The position numbers and the translations under genes were made by a program. The notes beneath the pieces are model-generated. The model worked only from the letters and a program-made list of their open reading frames with translations. It ran no database searches and had not been told where the DNA came from. From the NCBI GenBank assembly GCA_023392135.1, contig JAEVZQ010000053.1, forward strand, positions 1 through 5,294: a DNA stretch of 5,294 nt, given 5' to 3'. Source of the stretch: Pseudomonadota bacterium. Its GTDB lineage: Bacteria > Pseudomonadota > Alphaproteobacteria > Rhizobiales > Hyphomicrobiaceae. Shown one piece after another: positions 1-5,294 of this stretch. How positions within the stretch are numbered: position 1 is the stretch's first letter; each line of letters begins with the position of its first letter.

Positions 1-442
1 TTTCTGCAGTGTTGCCCCTGGGCTGCGTCGTCAGTGCTTTGCCCTTGATGTCTTTCACGGAGCTGATGCCAGCGTCTGCGGGCACGACGACTTGGAAGTA
101 CTGCGGGTAGAGCGTGGCAACGTTGCAAACCTTCTTGTGGGGCTCCTTGAACGGCGGGTTGCCCCTGATCGCGTCCGCAGTCGTGATGGTATTGCCGAAT
201 CCGACCTCGGCCTTGTCAGTCTCGATGGCCCGCACGTTGGCGACACCGGCGCCCGGAAGCGACTGAACCTGCAGGTCGGGTATCGTCTTCTCCCAAATAT
301 CCTTGAGCTGTCCACCAAGCGGTATCCAGCTCCCACCCTGCGGACCGGTCATGAGGCGCACCTGATCCGCCTCCGCCGCGCCGCCTGTGAGGGCGAAGGC
401 TGCACCTGCTGCGACCAGCGCATACCTTAGTTTCTTCAACAT
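1..442 (-). CDS. TAXI-family TRAP transporter solute-binding protein (partial, 3' end outside window)
   Basis: The first 147 residues are present; about half the protein is missing, since TAXI receptors are usually some 310-340 residues. Residues 1-25 form a Sec signal peptide: MLKK, a hydrophobic core YALVAAGAAFALTGGA, and a likely AEA|D cleavage between 25 and 26, so the protein acts in the periplasm. The mature part shows TAXI marks: LMTGPQGGSWIPLGG, LPGAGVANVRAIETDKAEVGFGNT, then VKDIKGKALTTQPRGNTAE leading into the ligand-binding cleft. TRAP receptors deliver solutes to an ion-driven membrane permease; a fused DctQM-type permease gene would be expected beyond position 1. The few characterised TAXI receptors bind C5 acids such as glutamate, but the ligand here is unknown. 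The ATG at 442 has AAAGGAAG (456-449) in front with an 8-base spacer. The gap to the DapA-like gene is 53 bases, so both are probably on one transcript. Confidence 0.92.
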   Translation of the reverse strand, partial: MLKKLRYALVAAGAAFALTGGAAEADQVRLMTGPQGGSWIPLGGQLKDIWEKTIPDLQVQSLPGAGVANVRAIETDKAEVGFGNTITTADAIRGNPPFKEPHKKVCNVATLYPQYFQVVVPADAGISSVKDIKGKALTTQPRGNTAE

Positions 443-448
443 CCCGGG

Positions 449-456
449 CTTCCTTT
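449..456 (-). promoter_or_regulatory. Ribosome binding site for the TAXI receptor gene
   Basis: The minus strand reads AAAGGAAG and then CCCGGG before the ATG at 442; the AGGA core has an 8-base spacer. It supports this start, which is also the one that gives a complete signal peptide. Confidence 0.7.
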
Positions 457-495
457 CATGTTTTCTGGTTGACTCGAAAAGCGGCACAGCCTTGC

Positions 496-1431
496 TCAAG
501 CGGCCTCGCGACAAACGTCCTGGTCATACGCGAAGAGCGCCTGCGCTGCTTCAGCGACGCGCGTTCGATCCGCCGGCTCGAGGTTGTCCATGCCGGGCAG
601 CATTGGACCTGTATCTGCGATGCCGGCTGCAGTCACCGCGTCGTGCAGCACGCGGATGGGATTGATTCCGTCGCGCAGATCTTCGAGCGGAAGAAAGGCC
701 TGGCGGACTTTCTCCGCAGTTTCGTAATCCTTGTTCTTGAGCAGAGAAAGGAGCTGCAGCGAGGCTCGCGGCGCGATGCATCCCGAGCCCGTCGTGAATG
801 ATGGCAGACCGAAGTGGCGCATATGTGCGATGGCCGGGCGCTCGCCGATACCACTGGCGACGATCGAGCGGTCGACCTTGTCGAGAATGGCCCGCAGGAA
901 GTCGTCCTGGGCAGGGTCGGCGCGAACGACGGCATACTTCACTGACACGATGAGCCCGTCGTCCACGAGCTTCGCGATGAGCTCCGGAGTGAGCGTGCGA
1001 TCATCCTTTACGTAGAGGACGATGGCCTTGCCCAAAGCTTCGGCGAAAAGGCGGATCCCGCGCGCAACACCGGTCGGAACGGACGGTCCTGTGACCGGGA
1101 GCACCATGACCGCAGGGAACGGCCGCGACTTCAGAATCGGCGCCTGGTCTCGCAGCTTGCCGAAGTCCGGACCAGCAGACGGCAGCAGCCATGTGTCCGG
1201 CCCGACGCTTTCGGCCAGAAAATCCAGGATCTCGGCATACTCGCCGATGCTGGCATTGAAAAAGTTCGCGTTGCCTCCGTACATCAGGGAACGGACTCCG
1301 GCCGATTCCAGATGCTTGATGATAGCAAGATTGGCTGGCCGGTTCAGCCGCAACACGCCATCCCGCGCGAGCGGCGGAACGGCAATGACGGACCGCGCGA
1401 TATCCACCGATGTGACGGGCGTCGTCTTCAT
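496..1431 (-). CDS. DapA-family (dihydrodipicolinate synthase-like) lyase/aldolase of unknown substrate
   Basis: This 311-residue protein has the length and pattern of the DapA/N-acetylneuraminate lyase (beta/alpha)8 family, class I enzymes that form a Schiff base between a lysine and a 2-oxoacid, often pyruvate. Visible family residues are Lys165 (LIVSVKYAVV, the Schiff-base lysine), Tyr140 (IVLYVKDDRT, equivalent to Tyr133 of E. coli DapA) and Arg145 five residues later (equivalent to Arg138). Where true DapA has the GTTGE-type loop that contacts the 2-oxoacid carboxylate, this protein has YGGNANFF (51-58). The YNVPSRTG motif is also altered. It is therefore probably not the lysine-pathway enzyme, and I infer a catabolic aldolase, lyase or dehydratase acting in the cytoplasm. 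Similar proteins labelled only 'dihydrodipicolinate synthase family' occur in Rhizobiales, as far as I recall. The start at 1431 is chosen for its strong ribosome binding site. It lies between korB and a TAXI solute receptor on the same strand, which links it to organic-acid use. The reaction is unknown. Confidence 0.87.
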   Translation of the reverse strand: MKTTPVTSVDIARSVIAVPPLARDGVLRLNRPANLAIIKHLESAGVRSLMYGGNANFFNASIGEYAEILDFLAESVGPDTWLLPSAGPDFGKLRDQAPILKSRPFPAVMVLPVTGPSVPTGVARGIRLFAEALGKAIVLYVKDDRTLTPELIAKLVDDGLIVSVKYAVVRADPAQDDFLRAILDKVDRSIVASGIGERPAIAHMRHFGLPSFTTGSGCIAPRASLQLLSLLKNKDYETAEKVRQAFLPLEDLRDGINPIRVLHDAVTAAGIADTGPMLPGMDNLEPADRTRVAEAAQALFAYDQDVCREAA

Positions 1432-1438
1432 CCTGGGT

Positions 1439-1444
1439 TCCTCC
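1439..1444 (-). promoter_or_regulatory. Ribosome binding site for the DapA-like gene
   Basis: The minus strand reads GGAGGA with a 7-base spacer to the ATG at 1431. It decides the start: the frame stays open upstream to a GTG at 1482, but that would put this near-perfect Shine-Dalgarno inside the gene and add a low-complexity, Arg/Gly-rich leader unlike the family. Confidence 0.85.
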
Positions 1445-1475
1445 GATGCACCGCGATCGTTACCCCCGCGGCCCC

Positions 1476-1496
1476 TTGCCAATTTGTTGCGGCAAC
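1476..1496. repeat. Overlapping inverted repeats, operator-like
   Basis: On the plus strand ttgcc (1476-1480) and ggcaa (1491-1495) are perfect 5-base inverted arms around a 10-base centre. A second perfect dyad, gttgc-g-gcaac, occupies 1486-1496. The pair lies about 45-65 bases upstream of the DapA-like start codon and overlaps the candidate -10. Such an arrangement would suit a dimeric regulator (LysR, GntR or IclR type), but arms this short also arise by chance, and no regulator gene is visible in the window. Confidence 0.25.
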
Positions 1497-1578
1497 GGTT
1501 CAGGAACTCAGGCCCAAAGTCAAGTATCGACCGTTCCGGTTCTGCAAATGAAAAGAGCGGACTGCGGATGCGCCAGGA

Positions 1579-2634
1579 TCAGCGGAACCTTGCATTGATG
1601 CTGTCGAGCCTGGCCGAGCCCGGGCAGAGATCCGCCATCTGGATGGCGTTCAAAGGCGCCTCCGACGTGTGCAGAACATCGTGCAGATCGCACTGGTCCT
1701 CATTGATGTAGAGCAGGCCGGTCGCCACCTCGCCTTGTGAGGCGCGTTTGCGAATGGTCATGAGTGCGGCGTCGGCATCACGCGCGTCGTGCATCTGGTC
1801 CAGTTTGTGCAGCATCAGGCGCGAGCCGTCGTGCAAGGTGACCGAGGTGGTCGTGCCCTCATCGTAATCGGCCGTTATCTCGGTCTCCTCCGGGATGAAA
1901 TCGAGCTTGTCGATAGCCTCGTTGTGCGCGCGCACGTACTCGTAGCTCTTGGTCGAGGCCGGATGATTGTTGAACGTCACACAGGGGCTGATGACGTCGA
2001 GGAAAGCGAAGCCGCGATAGCTGATCGCAGCCTGGATCAGCGGTATGAGCTGACGCTTGTCGCCGGAGAACGAGCGGGCGACGAACCCGGCGCCCAATTG
2101 GATCGCCATCTGGCACAGGTCGATCGGGTCGAAGGGGTTTGGCTCGCCCTTCTTCGATGGTGATGTCTTATCGTTGGTCGCTGAGAACTGGCCCTTCGTC
2201 AGCCCGTAGCAGCCGTTGTTCATGACGATGTAGACCATGTTCAGCCGCCGCCGGACGATGTGGGCGAACTGGCCGAGGCCGATCGAGGCCGTGTCGCCGT
2301 CGCCCGAGACGCCGATATAGACGAGATCCCGGTTGGCCAGATTCGCCCCCGTCGTCACGGACGGCATGCGGCCGTGCACGCTGTTGAACCCGTGGCTGCG
2401 GCCCAGGAAATAGGTTGGTGCCTTGGAGGAGCAACCGATCCCGGAGATCTTGGCGATCCGGTGCGCCGGCAGGTCGAGCTCGAAGCACGCCTCGATGATG
2501 GCCGCCGTGATGGAATCGTGGCCGCAGCCTGCGCAAAGGGTCGACATCGCGCCTTCGTAGTCGCGATGCGTGAGCCCGAGGGCATTCTTCTTGAGCGCCG
2601 GGTGATAGGCGACGGGCTTCTGGATGTAGCTCAT
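1579..2634 (-). CDS. korB: 2-oxoacid:acceptor (ferredoxin) oxidoreductase, beta (TPP and Fe-S) subunit
   Basis: This 351-residue protein is a full-length beta subunit and carries the thiamine-diphosphate site. The TPP motif begins GDGD at 111-114 and closes with NN at 139-140, the normal spacing for the family. Four cysteines sit where beta subunits bind one [4Fe-4S] cluster: Cys34 and Cys37 (LCAGCGHDSI), Cys68 (GIGCSS) and Cys218 (SPCVTFN). The sequence NNGCYGLTKGQFSAT after the TPP motif is also typical. It pairs with the gamma-alpha subunit just upstream to form the catalytic core in the cytoplasm. Its Shine-Dalgarno GAGGA (2645-2641) overlaps the korA stop codon, and the ATG follows after 6 bases, so translation is probably coupled and the subunits made in balance. 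The tail after ~residue 300 (LLYINEDQCDLHDVL to the end) is the usual poorly conserved C-terminus. No catalytic residue appears to be missing. Substrate specificity is inferred only. Confidence 0.94.
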   Translation of the reverse strand: MSYIQKPVAYHPALKKNALGLTHRDYEGAMSTLCAGCGHDSITAAIIEACFELDLPAHRIAKISGIGCSSKAPTYFLGRSHGFNSVHGRMPSVTTGANLANRDLVYIGVSGDGDTASIGLGQFAHIVRRRLNMVYIVMNNGCYGLTKGQFSATNDKTSPSKKGEPNPFDPIDLCQMAIQLGAGFVARSFSGDKRQLIPLIQAAISYRGFAFLDVISPCVTFNNHPASTKSYEYVRAHNEAIDKLDFIPEETEITADYDEGTTTSVTLHDGSRLMLHKLDQMHDARDADAALMTIRKRASQGEVATGLLYINEDQCDLHDVLHTSEAPLNAIQMADLCPGSARLDSINARFR

Positions 2635-2646
2635 CTCAAATCCTCA
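2635..2646 (-). promoter_or_regulatory. korB ribosome binding site overlapping the korA stop
   Basis: On the minus strand the bases read TGAGGATTTGAG and then the korB ATG. The TGA is the korA stop and forms part of the Shine-Dalgarno GAGGA, with a 6-base spacer to ATG. This fixes the korB start and suggests that ribosomes ending korA re-initiate on korB. Confidence 0.75.
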
Positions 2647-4449
2647 CTCGGCCGCGACCTTGATCGGACCCATGCTGGTCCGGATCGACTTGCGGACGAA
2701 ATCCGCCGTCAGGGGCATGCCGTCGAAATTGGTTGCAGCAACGAGCTTCTCGCCGTCGATGCCCGCTTCGAGCATCAGCAGCGAGCGCATCTGTGCATCC
2801 CGGTTCTGCTCGACCACGAACACGCGGTCGTGCGCCTCGCAGAACGCCTTCACCTCGGCGGAGAACGGAAAAGCCTTGAGCCGCATGGAATTGACGCGAA
2901 TGCCTTCCGCCTCGAGCTCGTCCAGGGCTTCCAGCACCGCCGGCCGGGTCGAGCCGAAATAGATCACGCCGATCCGGCTGCGTGGATCGCGGGTGGTGAT
3001 TTCGGGCTTGGGCACAAGGGCCGCCGCCGTTTTAAACTTCCGCTCGATACGGAGCATGTTCTCCGCATTGATGCGGCCGTCCTCCGTATAACGCGCAAAG
3101 GGATCGTGCGACGTACCGCGGGTGAAAAAAGCGCCTTTCGTCGGATGCGTGCCAGGCAGCGTGCGGTACGGGATGCCGTCGCCATCGACATCACGATAGC
3201 GGCCCCACTCCTCGGCAGCATCGAGTCCTGCTGCGTCGAGCACCTTGCCGCGATCGTGCTGGTAGGCGTCGTCCCAAGCGAAGGGCTCGGTCATCCAGTC
3301 GTTCATGCCTATGTCGAGGTCACTCAACACCATGACGGGCGTCTGCAGCCGTTCGGCGAGATCGAACGCCGTGGGGCCGAGCGTGAAGCACTCGTTGGGA
3401 TCGGAAGGGAACAGCAGGACATGCTTGGTGTCGCCATGGGAGGCATAGGCGCAGGCCATGACATCGGACTGCTGGGTGCGCGTCGGCATGCCGGTCGAGG
3501 GGCCGCCACGCTGGATGTTGAACAGAACCACCGGGATTTCGGCGAAATAGGCGAGCCCCAGGAACTCGCTCATGAGCGAAATGCCCGGCCCGGAGGTGGC
3601 TGTGAATGAGCGCGCGCCATTCCAGCCGGCGCCGATCGCCATGCCGATGGCGGCCAATTCGTCCTCGGCCTGGACGACGGCGCCGAGCACCTTGCCATCC
3701 TTGTCGGTGCGCAGCCGCTTCAGGTAGCCCTCGAAGGCTTCCGCCACCGATGTCGAGGGCGTGATCGGATACCACGAGCAGACCGTCGCACCGGCGTAGA
3801 TCGCGCCCAGCGCAGCCGCATTGTTGCCCGTCACCATGATCTTGCCGCACGCGCCTTCCGCCTTCCGGACACGGATCGGGAGCGGGCATTGGAAGTTGGC
3901 GAGCGCATAATCACGCCCGAGTGCGACCGCCTCGAGGTTGGCGGAAACGAGCTTTTCCTTGCTGCGAAGCTGGTCCGCGATGACGCCCTCGACGACCTCC
4001 ATGTCCATATCGAGCAGCGCGGTCAGGGCACCGACATAGACCATATTCTTGAAAAGCTGCCGCTGGCGCGGATCCGTCCACTTCTTCGCGCACATTGCCG
4101 CGATCGGGATCGGCAGCACGTGGATGTCCTCGCGCGGCCACTGTCGCGGCATGGTGGAGTCGTAGAGCAACCAGCCACCGGGGACGACCTCCGCCAGATC
4201 CTCCTTATATGTCTGCGGATTGATTGCGATCATCAGGTCGATGCCGTCGCGGCGGGCGAGGTGGCCCTTCTCGCTGACGCGCACCTCGTACCAGGTCGGC
4301 AGGCCCTGAATGTTCGATGGGAAGATGTTCTTGGGACTGACCGGCACGCCCATCCGGAAGATGGTCTTGGCGAACATCGTGTTCGCGCTCGCCGAGCCGG
4401 AGCCGTTCACGGTCGCGAACTTGCAGACGAAATCATTGACCCCGCTCAT
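2644..4449 (-). CDS. korA: 2-oxoacid:acceptor (ferredoxin) oxidoreductase, fused gamma-alpha subunit
   Basis: This 601-residue protein has the fused gamma-alpha layout of KorA-type subunits, which are usually about 560-630 residues. Residues ~12-195 are the gamma domain: a glycine-rich start NGSGSASANTMFAK, then LMIAINPQTYKED. Residues ~203-400 are the pyrimidine-binding domain, with the hallmark YPITPSTS at 227-234, SGPGISLMSE at 286-295 and RGGPSTGMPTRTQQSD at 314-329. Residues ~490-590 are the transketolase-C-like domain (VIYFGSTRPAVLEAL, VFVVEQNRDAQM). With KorB it should convert a 2-oxoacid plus CoA to acyl-CoA and CO2, with reduction of an Fe-S acceptor; the reaction can run in reverse in some organisms. 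The ATG at 4449 is supported by AGGG at 4461-4458 and by the glycine-rich motif lying close behind it. It starts 16 bases after the flavoprotein and ends 9 bases before korB. The exact 2-oxoacid (2-oxoglutarate, pyruvate or another) is not settled; korA is used in the family sense. Confidence 0.93.
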   Translation of the reverse strand: MSGVNDFVCKFATVNGSGSASANTMFAKTIFRMGVPVSPKNIFPSNIQGLPTWYEVRVSEKGHLARRDGIDLMIAINPQTYKEDLAEVVPGGWLLYDSTMPRQWPREDIHVLPIPIAAMCAKKWTDPRQRQLFKNMVYVGALTALLDMDMEVVEGVIADQLRSKEKLVSANLEAVALGRDYALANFQCPLPIRVRKAEGACGKIMVTGNNAAALGAIYAGATVCSWYPITPSTSVAEAFEGYLKRLRTDKDGKVLGAVVQAEDELAAIGMAIGAGWNGARSFTATSGPGISLMSEFLGLAYFAEIPVVLFNIQRGGPSTGMPTRTQQSDVMACAYASHGDTKHVLLFPSDPNECFTLGPTAFDLAERLQTPVMVLSDLDIGMNDWMTEPFAWDDAYQHDRGKVLDAAGLDAAEEWGRYRDVDGDGIPYRTLPGTHPTKGAFFTRGTSHDPFARYTEDGRINAENMLRIERKFKTAAALVPKPEITTRDPRSRIGVIYFGSTRPAVLEALDELEAEGIRVNSMRLKAFPFSAEVKAFCEAHDRVFVVEQNRDAQMRSLLMLEAGIDGEKLVAATNFDGMPLTADFVRKSIRTSMGPIKVAAE

Positions 4450-4459
4450 GGCTTAAGCC
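4450..4459. repeat. 10-base perfect palindrome before korA
   Basis: GGCTTAAGCC lies directly in front of the korA ATG, between the weak Shine-Dalgarno AGGG and the start codon. It is too short to call an operator. As mRNA it cannot fold on itself as a hairpin with a normal loop, so it is noted only as a sequence fact. Confidence 0.3.
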
Positions 4460-4465
4460 CTGCCA

Positions 4466-5294
4466 TCATCGAATGTAAGCGTTATGATGAGCGAGGCAGG
4501 CGGATGAGGCCTGCGCTTCCACGTAAGTAAATTTCTGCATATCCCATGCTCCCGTCGGGCAACGCTCCGCGCATAGCCCACAATGAACGCAGACGTCCTC
4601 GTCCTTGACCATGACGCGGCCGGTCTTGAGGGTGTCTGAAACGTAAAGATCCTGATTCATATTCCGGGCCGGTACGCGCAGGCTCTCCCTAAGCTCCGGT
4701 TCCTCGGCGTTCTCGATGAAGTTGATGCAGTCGACCGGGCAGATGTCCATGCAGGCATCGCACTCGATACATAGTGAGCGCGTGAACACCGTCTGCACGT
4801 CGCAATTCAGGCAGCGCTCGACCTCCTTGGCGGCGAGCTTGTCGTCATAGCCAAGCTCGACCTCGACCTTGAGGTTGCGGAGAGAGGTCGCCTTGTCCGC
4901 ATGAGGAACGGCCACGCGCCGCTCCGGGATGTAGGCGTTCGAGTACGACCACTCGTGAATACCCATCTTCTGGCTGACGAGCGTCGAGCCGGGCGCAGGC
5001 CGTTCGGTGAGCGGTCTACCCTGGCAATAGGCATCGATCGAGATCGCCGCCTGATGGCCATGGGCCACGGCCCATATGATGTTCTCCGGACCCCACGCCG
5101 CGTCGCCGCCAAAAAACACGCCCGGGCGGGTCGACATCATTGTCGTGCGGTCGACCGCCGGCATGTGCCACTTGTCGAGCTCGATCCCGATATCCTGCTC
5201 GATCCAGGGGAAGGCGTTCTCCTGACCGATGGCCATCAGGACGTCATCGCACGGGATCACGACTTCCTCGCCCGTTGGGATCAGCTTACGGCGG
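4466..5294 (-). CDS. FAD/NAD(P)H-dependent oxidoreductase with C-terminal 2x[4Fe-4S] ferredoxin domain (GltD-like; partial, 5' end outside window)
   Basis: Reading is open to the right edge, so only the C-terminal 275 residues are visible; the start and most of the FAD and NAD(P)H domains lie outside. Visible residue 1 is the codon at 5293-5291. The first ~90 residues match the end of the GltD-like flavoprotein fold: DDVLMAIGQ, then PGVFFGGDAAWGPENIIWAV with the FAD-contacting GGD at 62-64. A CLNC pair at 161-164 follows. Two ferredoxin motifs come next: CIECDACMDICP (Cys175, 178, 181, 185) and CVHCGLCAERCP (Cys235, 238, 241, 245), each CxxCxxCxxxCP and able to hold a [4Fe-4S] cluster. Family knowledge: such proteins move electrons between NAD(P)H, FAD and Fe-S partners. 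The stop lies 16 bases before korA, so I infer that it is the electron-transfer subunit of the KorAB enzyme in the cytoplasm. Its direction (NADP reduction or ferredoxin supply) cannot be read from sequence. A free-standing glutamate synthase small subunit is less likely, since no large subunit adjoins. Confidence 0.88.
   Translation of the reverse strand, partial: RRKLIPTGEEVVIPCDDVLMAIGQENAFPWIEQDIGIELDKWHMPAVDRTTMMSTRPGVFFGGDAAWGPENIIWAVAHGHQAAISIDAYCQGRPLTERPAPGSTLVSQKMGIHEWSYSNAYIPERRVAVPHADKATSLRNLKVEVELGYDDKLAAKEVERCLNCDVQTVFTRSLCIECDACMDICPVDCINFIENAEEPELRESLRVPARNMNQDLYVSDTLKTGRVMVKDEDVCVHCGLCAERCPTGAWDMQKFTYVEAQASSACLAHHNAYIR

Larger units (their letters stand above)
1432..1578. other. 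korB to DapA-like intergenic region; possible promoter and operator
   Basis: This 147-base gap is the longest in the window; the others are 9, 16 and 53 bases. It contains no gene. On the minus strand it holds a -35-like TTGACT (1523-1518). Seventeen bases on comes a poor -10, AACCGT (1500-1495). Two small dyads overlap at 1476-1496. A further small dyad, accg-ttc-cggt, lies at 1530-1540. There is no hairpin followed by a T-run after korB, so I see no intrinsic terminator and read-through is possible. A second internal start of transcription for the lyase and transporter genes is plausible but not shown. Confidence 0.3.

Noticed and set aside
1464..1480. A sigma-54-like promoter, TTGGCAAGGGGCCGCGG on the minus strand
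   Set aside because: It has a TGGCA-like -24 element but no TTGCA/TTGCT at -12, so it does not meet the consensus.
1432..1482. A 17-residue N-terminal extension of the DapA-like protein from a GTG at 1482
   Set aside because: It would place the GGAGGA ribosome binding site inside the coding region, and the leader is Arg/Gly-rich and unlike the family N-terminus, which begins near MKTTPVTSVDIARS.
1549..1578. An intrinsic terminator after korB
   Set aside because: The minus strand has a short T-run (CTCTTTTC) but no stable GC-rich stem directly before it.
1022..1711. A 229-codon plus-strand open frame across the intergenic gap
   Set aside because: Most of it is opposite the DapA-like gene and the end of korB. 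Composition is Arg/Ser-rich without domain features, and nothing supports a real start.
2260..3609. A 449-codon plus-strand open frame antisense to korA and korB
   Set aside because: It lies wholly opposite two genes with clear motifs and has no recognisable family features. Long antisense frames are expected in GC-rich coding DNA with few stop codons on the mirrored frame.
3889..4530. A 213-codon plus-strand open frame opposite the start of korA and the end of the flavoprotein
   Set aside because: It crosses the junction of two well-supported minus-strand genes and its translation shows no motif; it is a shadow frame.
4466..5260. A GTG at 5260 as the start of the flavoprotein/ferredoxin gene
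   Set aside because: The frame continues upstream to the window edge with typical flavoprotein sequence (RRKLIPTGEEV), and the visible part lacks the FAD and NAD(P)H Rossmann motifs. The gene is simply cut by the window.

Overview
The window is GC-rich proteobacterial DNA. Gene style and order suggest an alphaproteobacterium, perhaps Rhizobiales; this is an impression, and no marker gene fixes the taxon. All five supported genes lie on the minus strand and read from the right edge to the left edge, so they probably form one operon or two tandem transcripts. The two outer genes run off the window.

In transcription order: (1) 5294-4466, the C-terminal part of an FAD/NAD(P)H-dependent, GltD-like oxidoreductase ending in a two-cluster ferredoxin domain. 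(2) 4449-2644, the fused gamma-alpha subunit of a 2-oxoacid:ferredoxin oxidoreductase (KorA type). (3) 2634-1579, its thiamine-diphosphate and Fe-S beta subunit (KorB type). After a 147-base gap come (4) 1431-496, a divergent DapA-family (Schiff-base class I) lyase or aldolase, and (5) 442-1, the N-terminal half of a secreted TAXI-type TRAP solute-binding protein.

Genes 1-3 are 9-16 bases apart and plausibly make one enzyme: KorAB oxidatively decarboxylates a 2-oxoacid to an acyl-CoA, and the flavin/Fe-S subunit passes the electrons to or from NAD(P). This resembles the NADP-linked 2-oxoglutarate oxidoreductases described from aromatic-degrading Betaproteobacteria. The DapA-like protein and the TAXI receptor add a possible lyase step and an uptake step. 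The window therefore reads as an organic-acid import and catabolism cluster whose substrate is not known. The DapA-like protein keeps the Schiff-base lysine and the Tyr/Arg motif but has lost the GTTGE-like loop, so it is unlikely to be a lysine-biosynthesis enzyme.

The only noncoding stretches are the short intergenic gaps. The 147-base gap (1432-1578) holds small dyads and a possible but weak promoter. I see no RNA gene, mobile element, CRISPR array or strong terminator.
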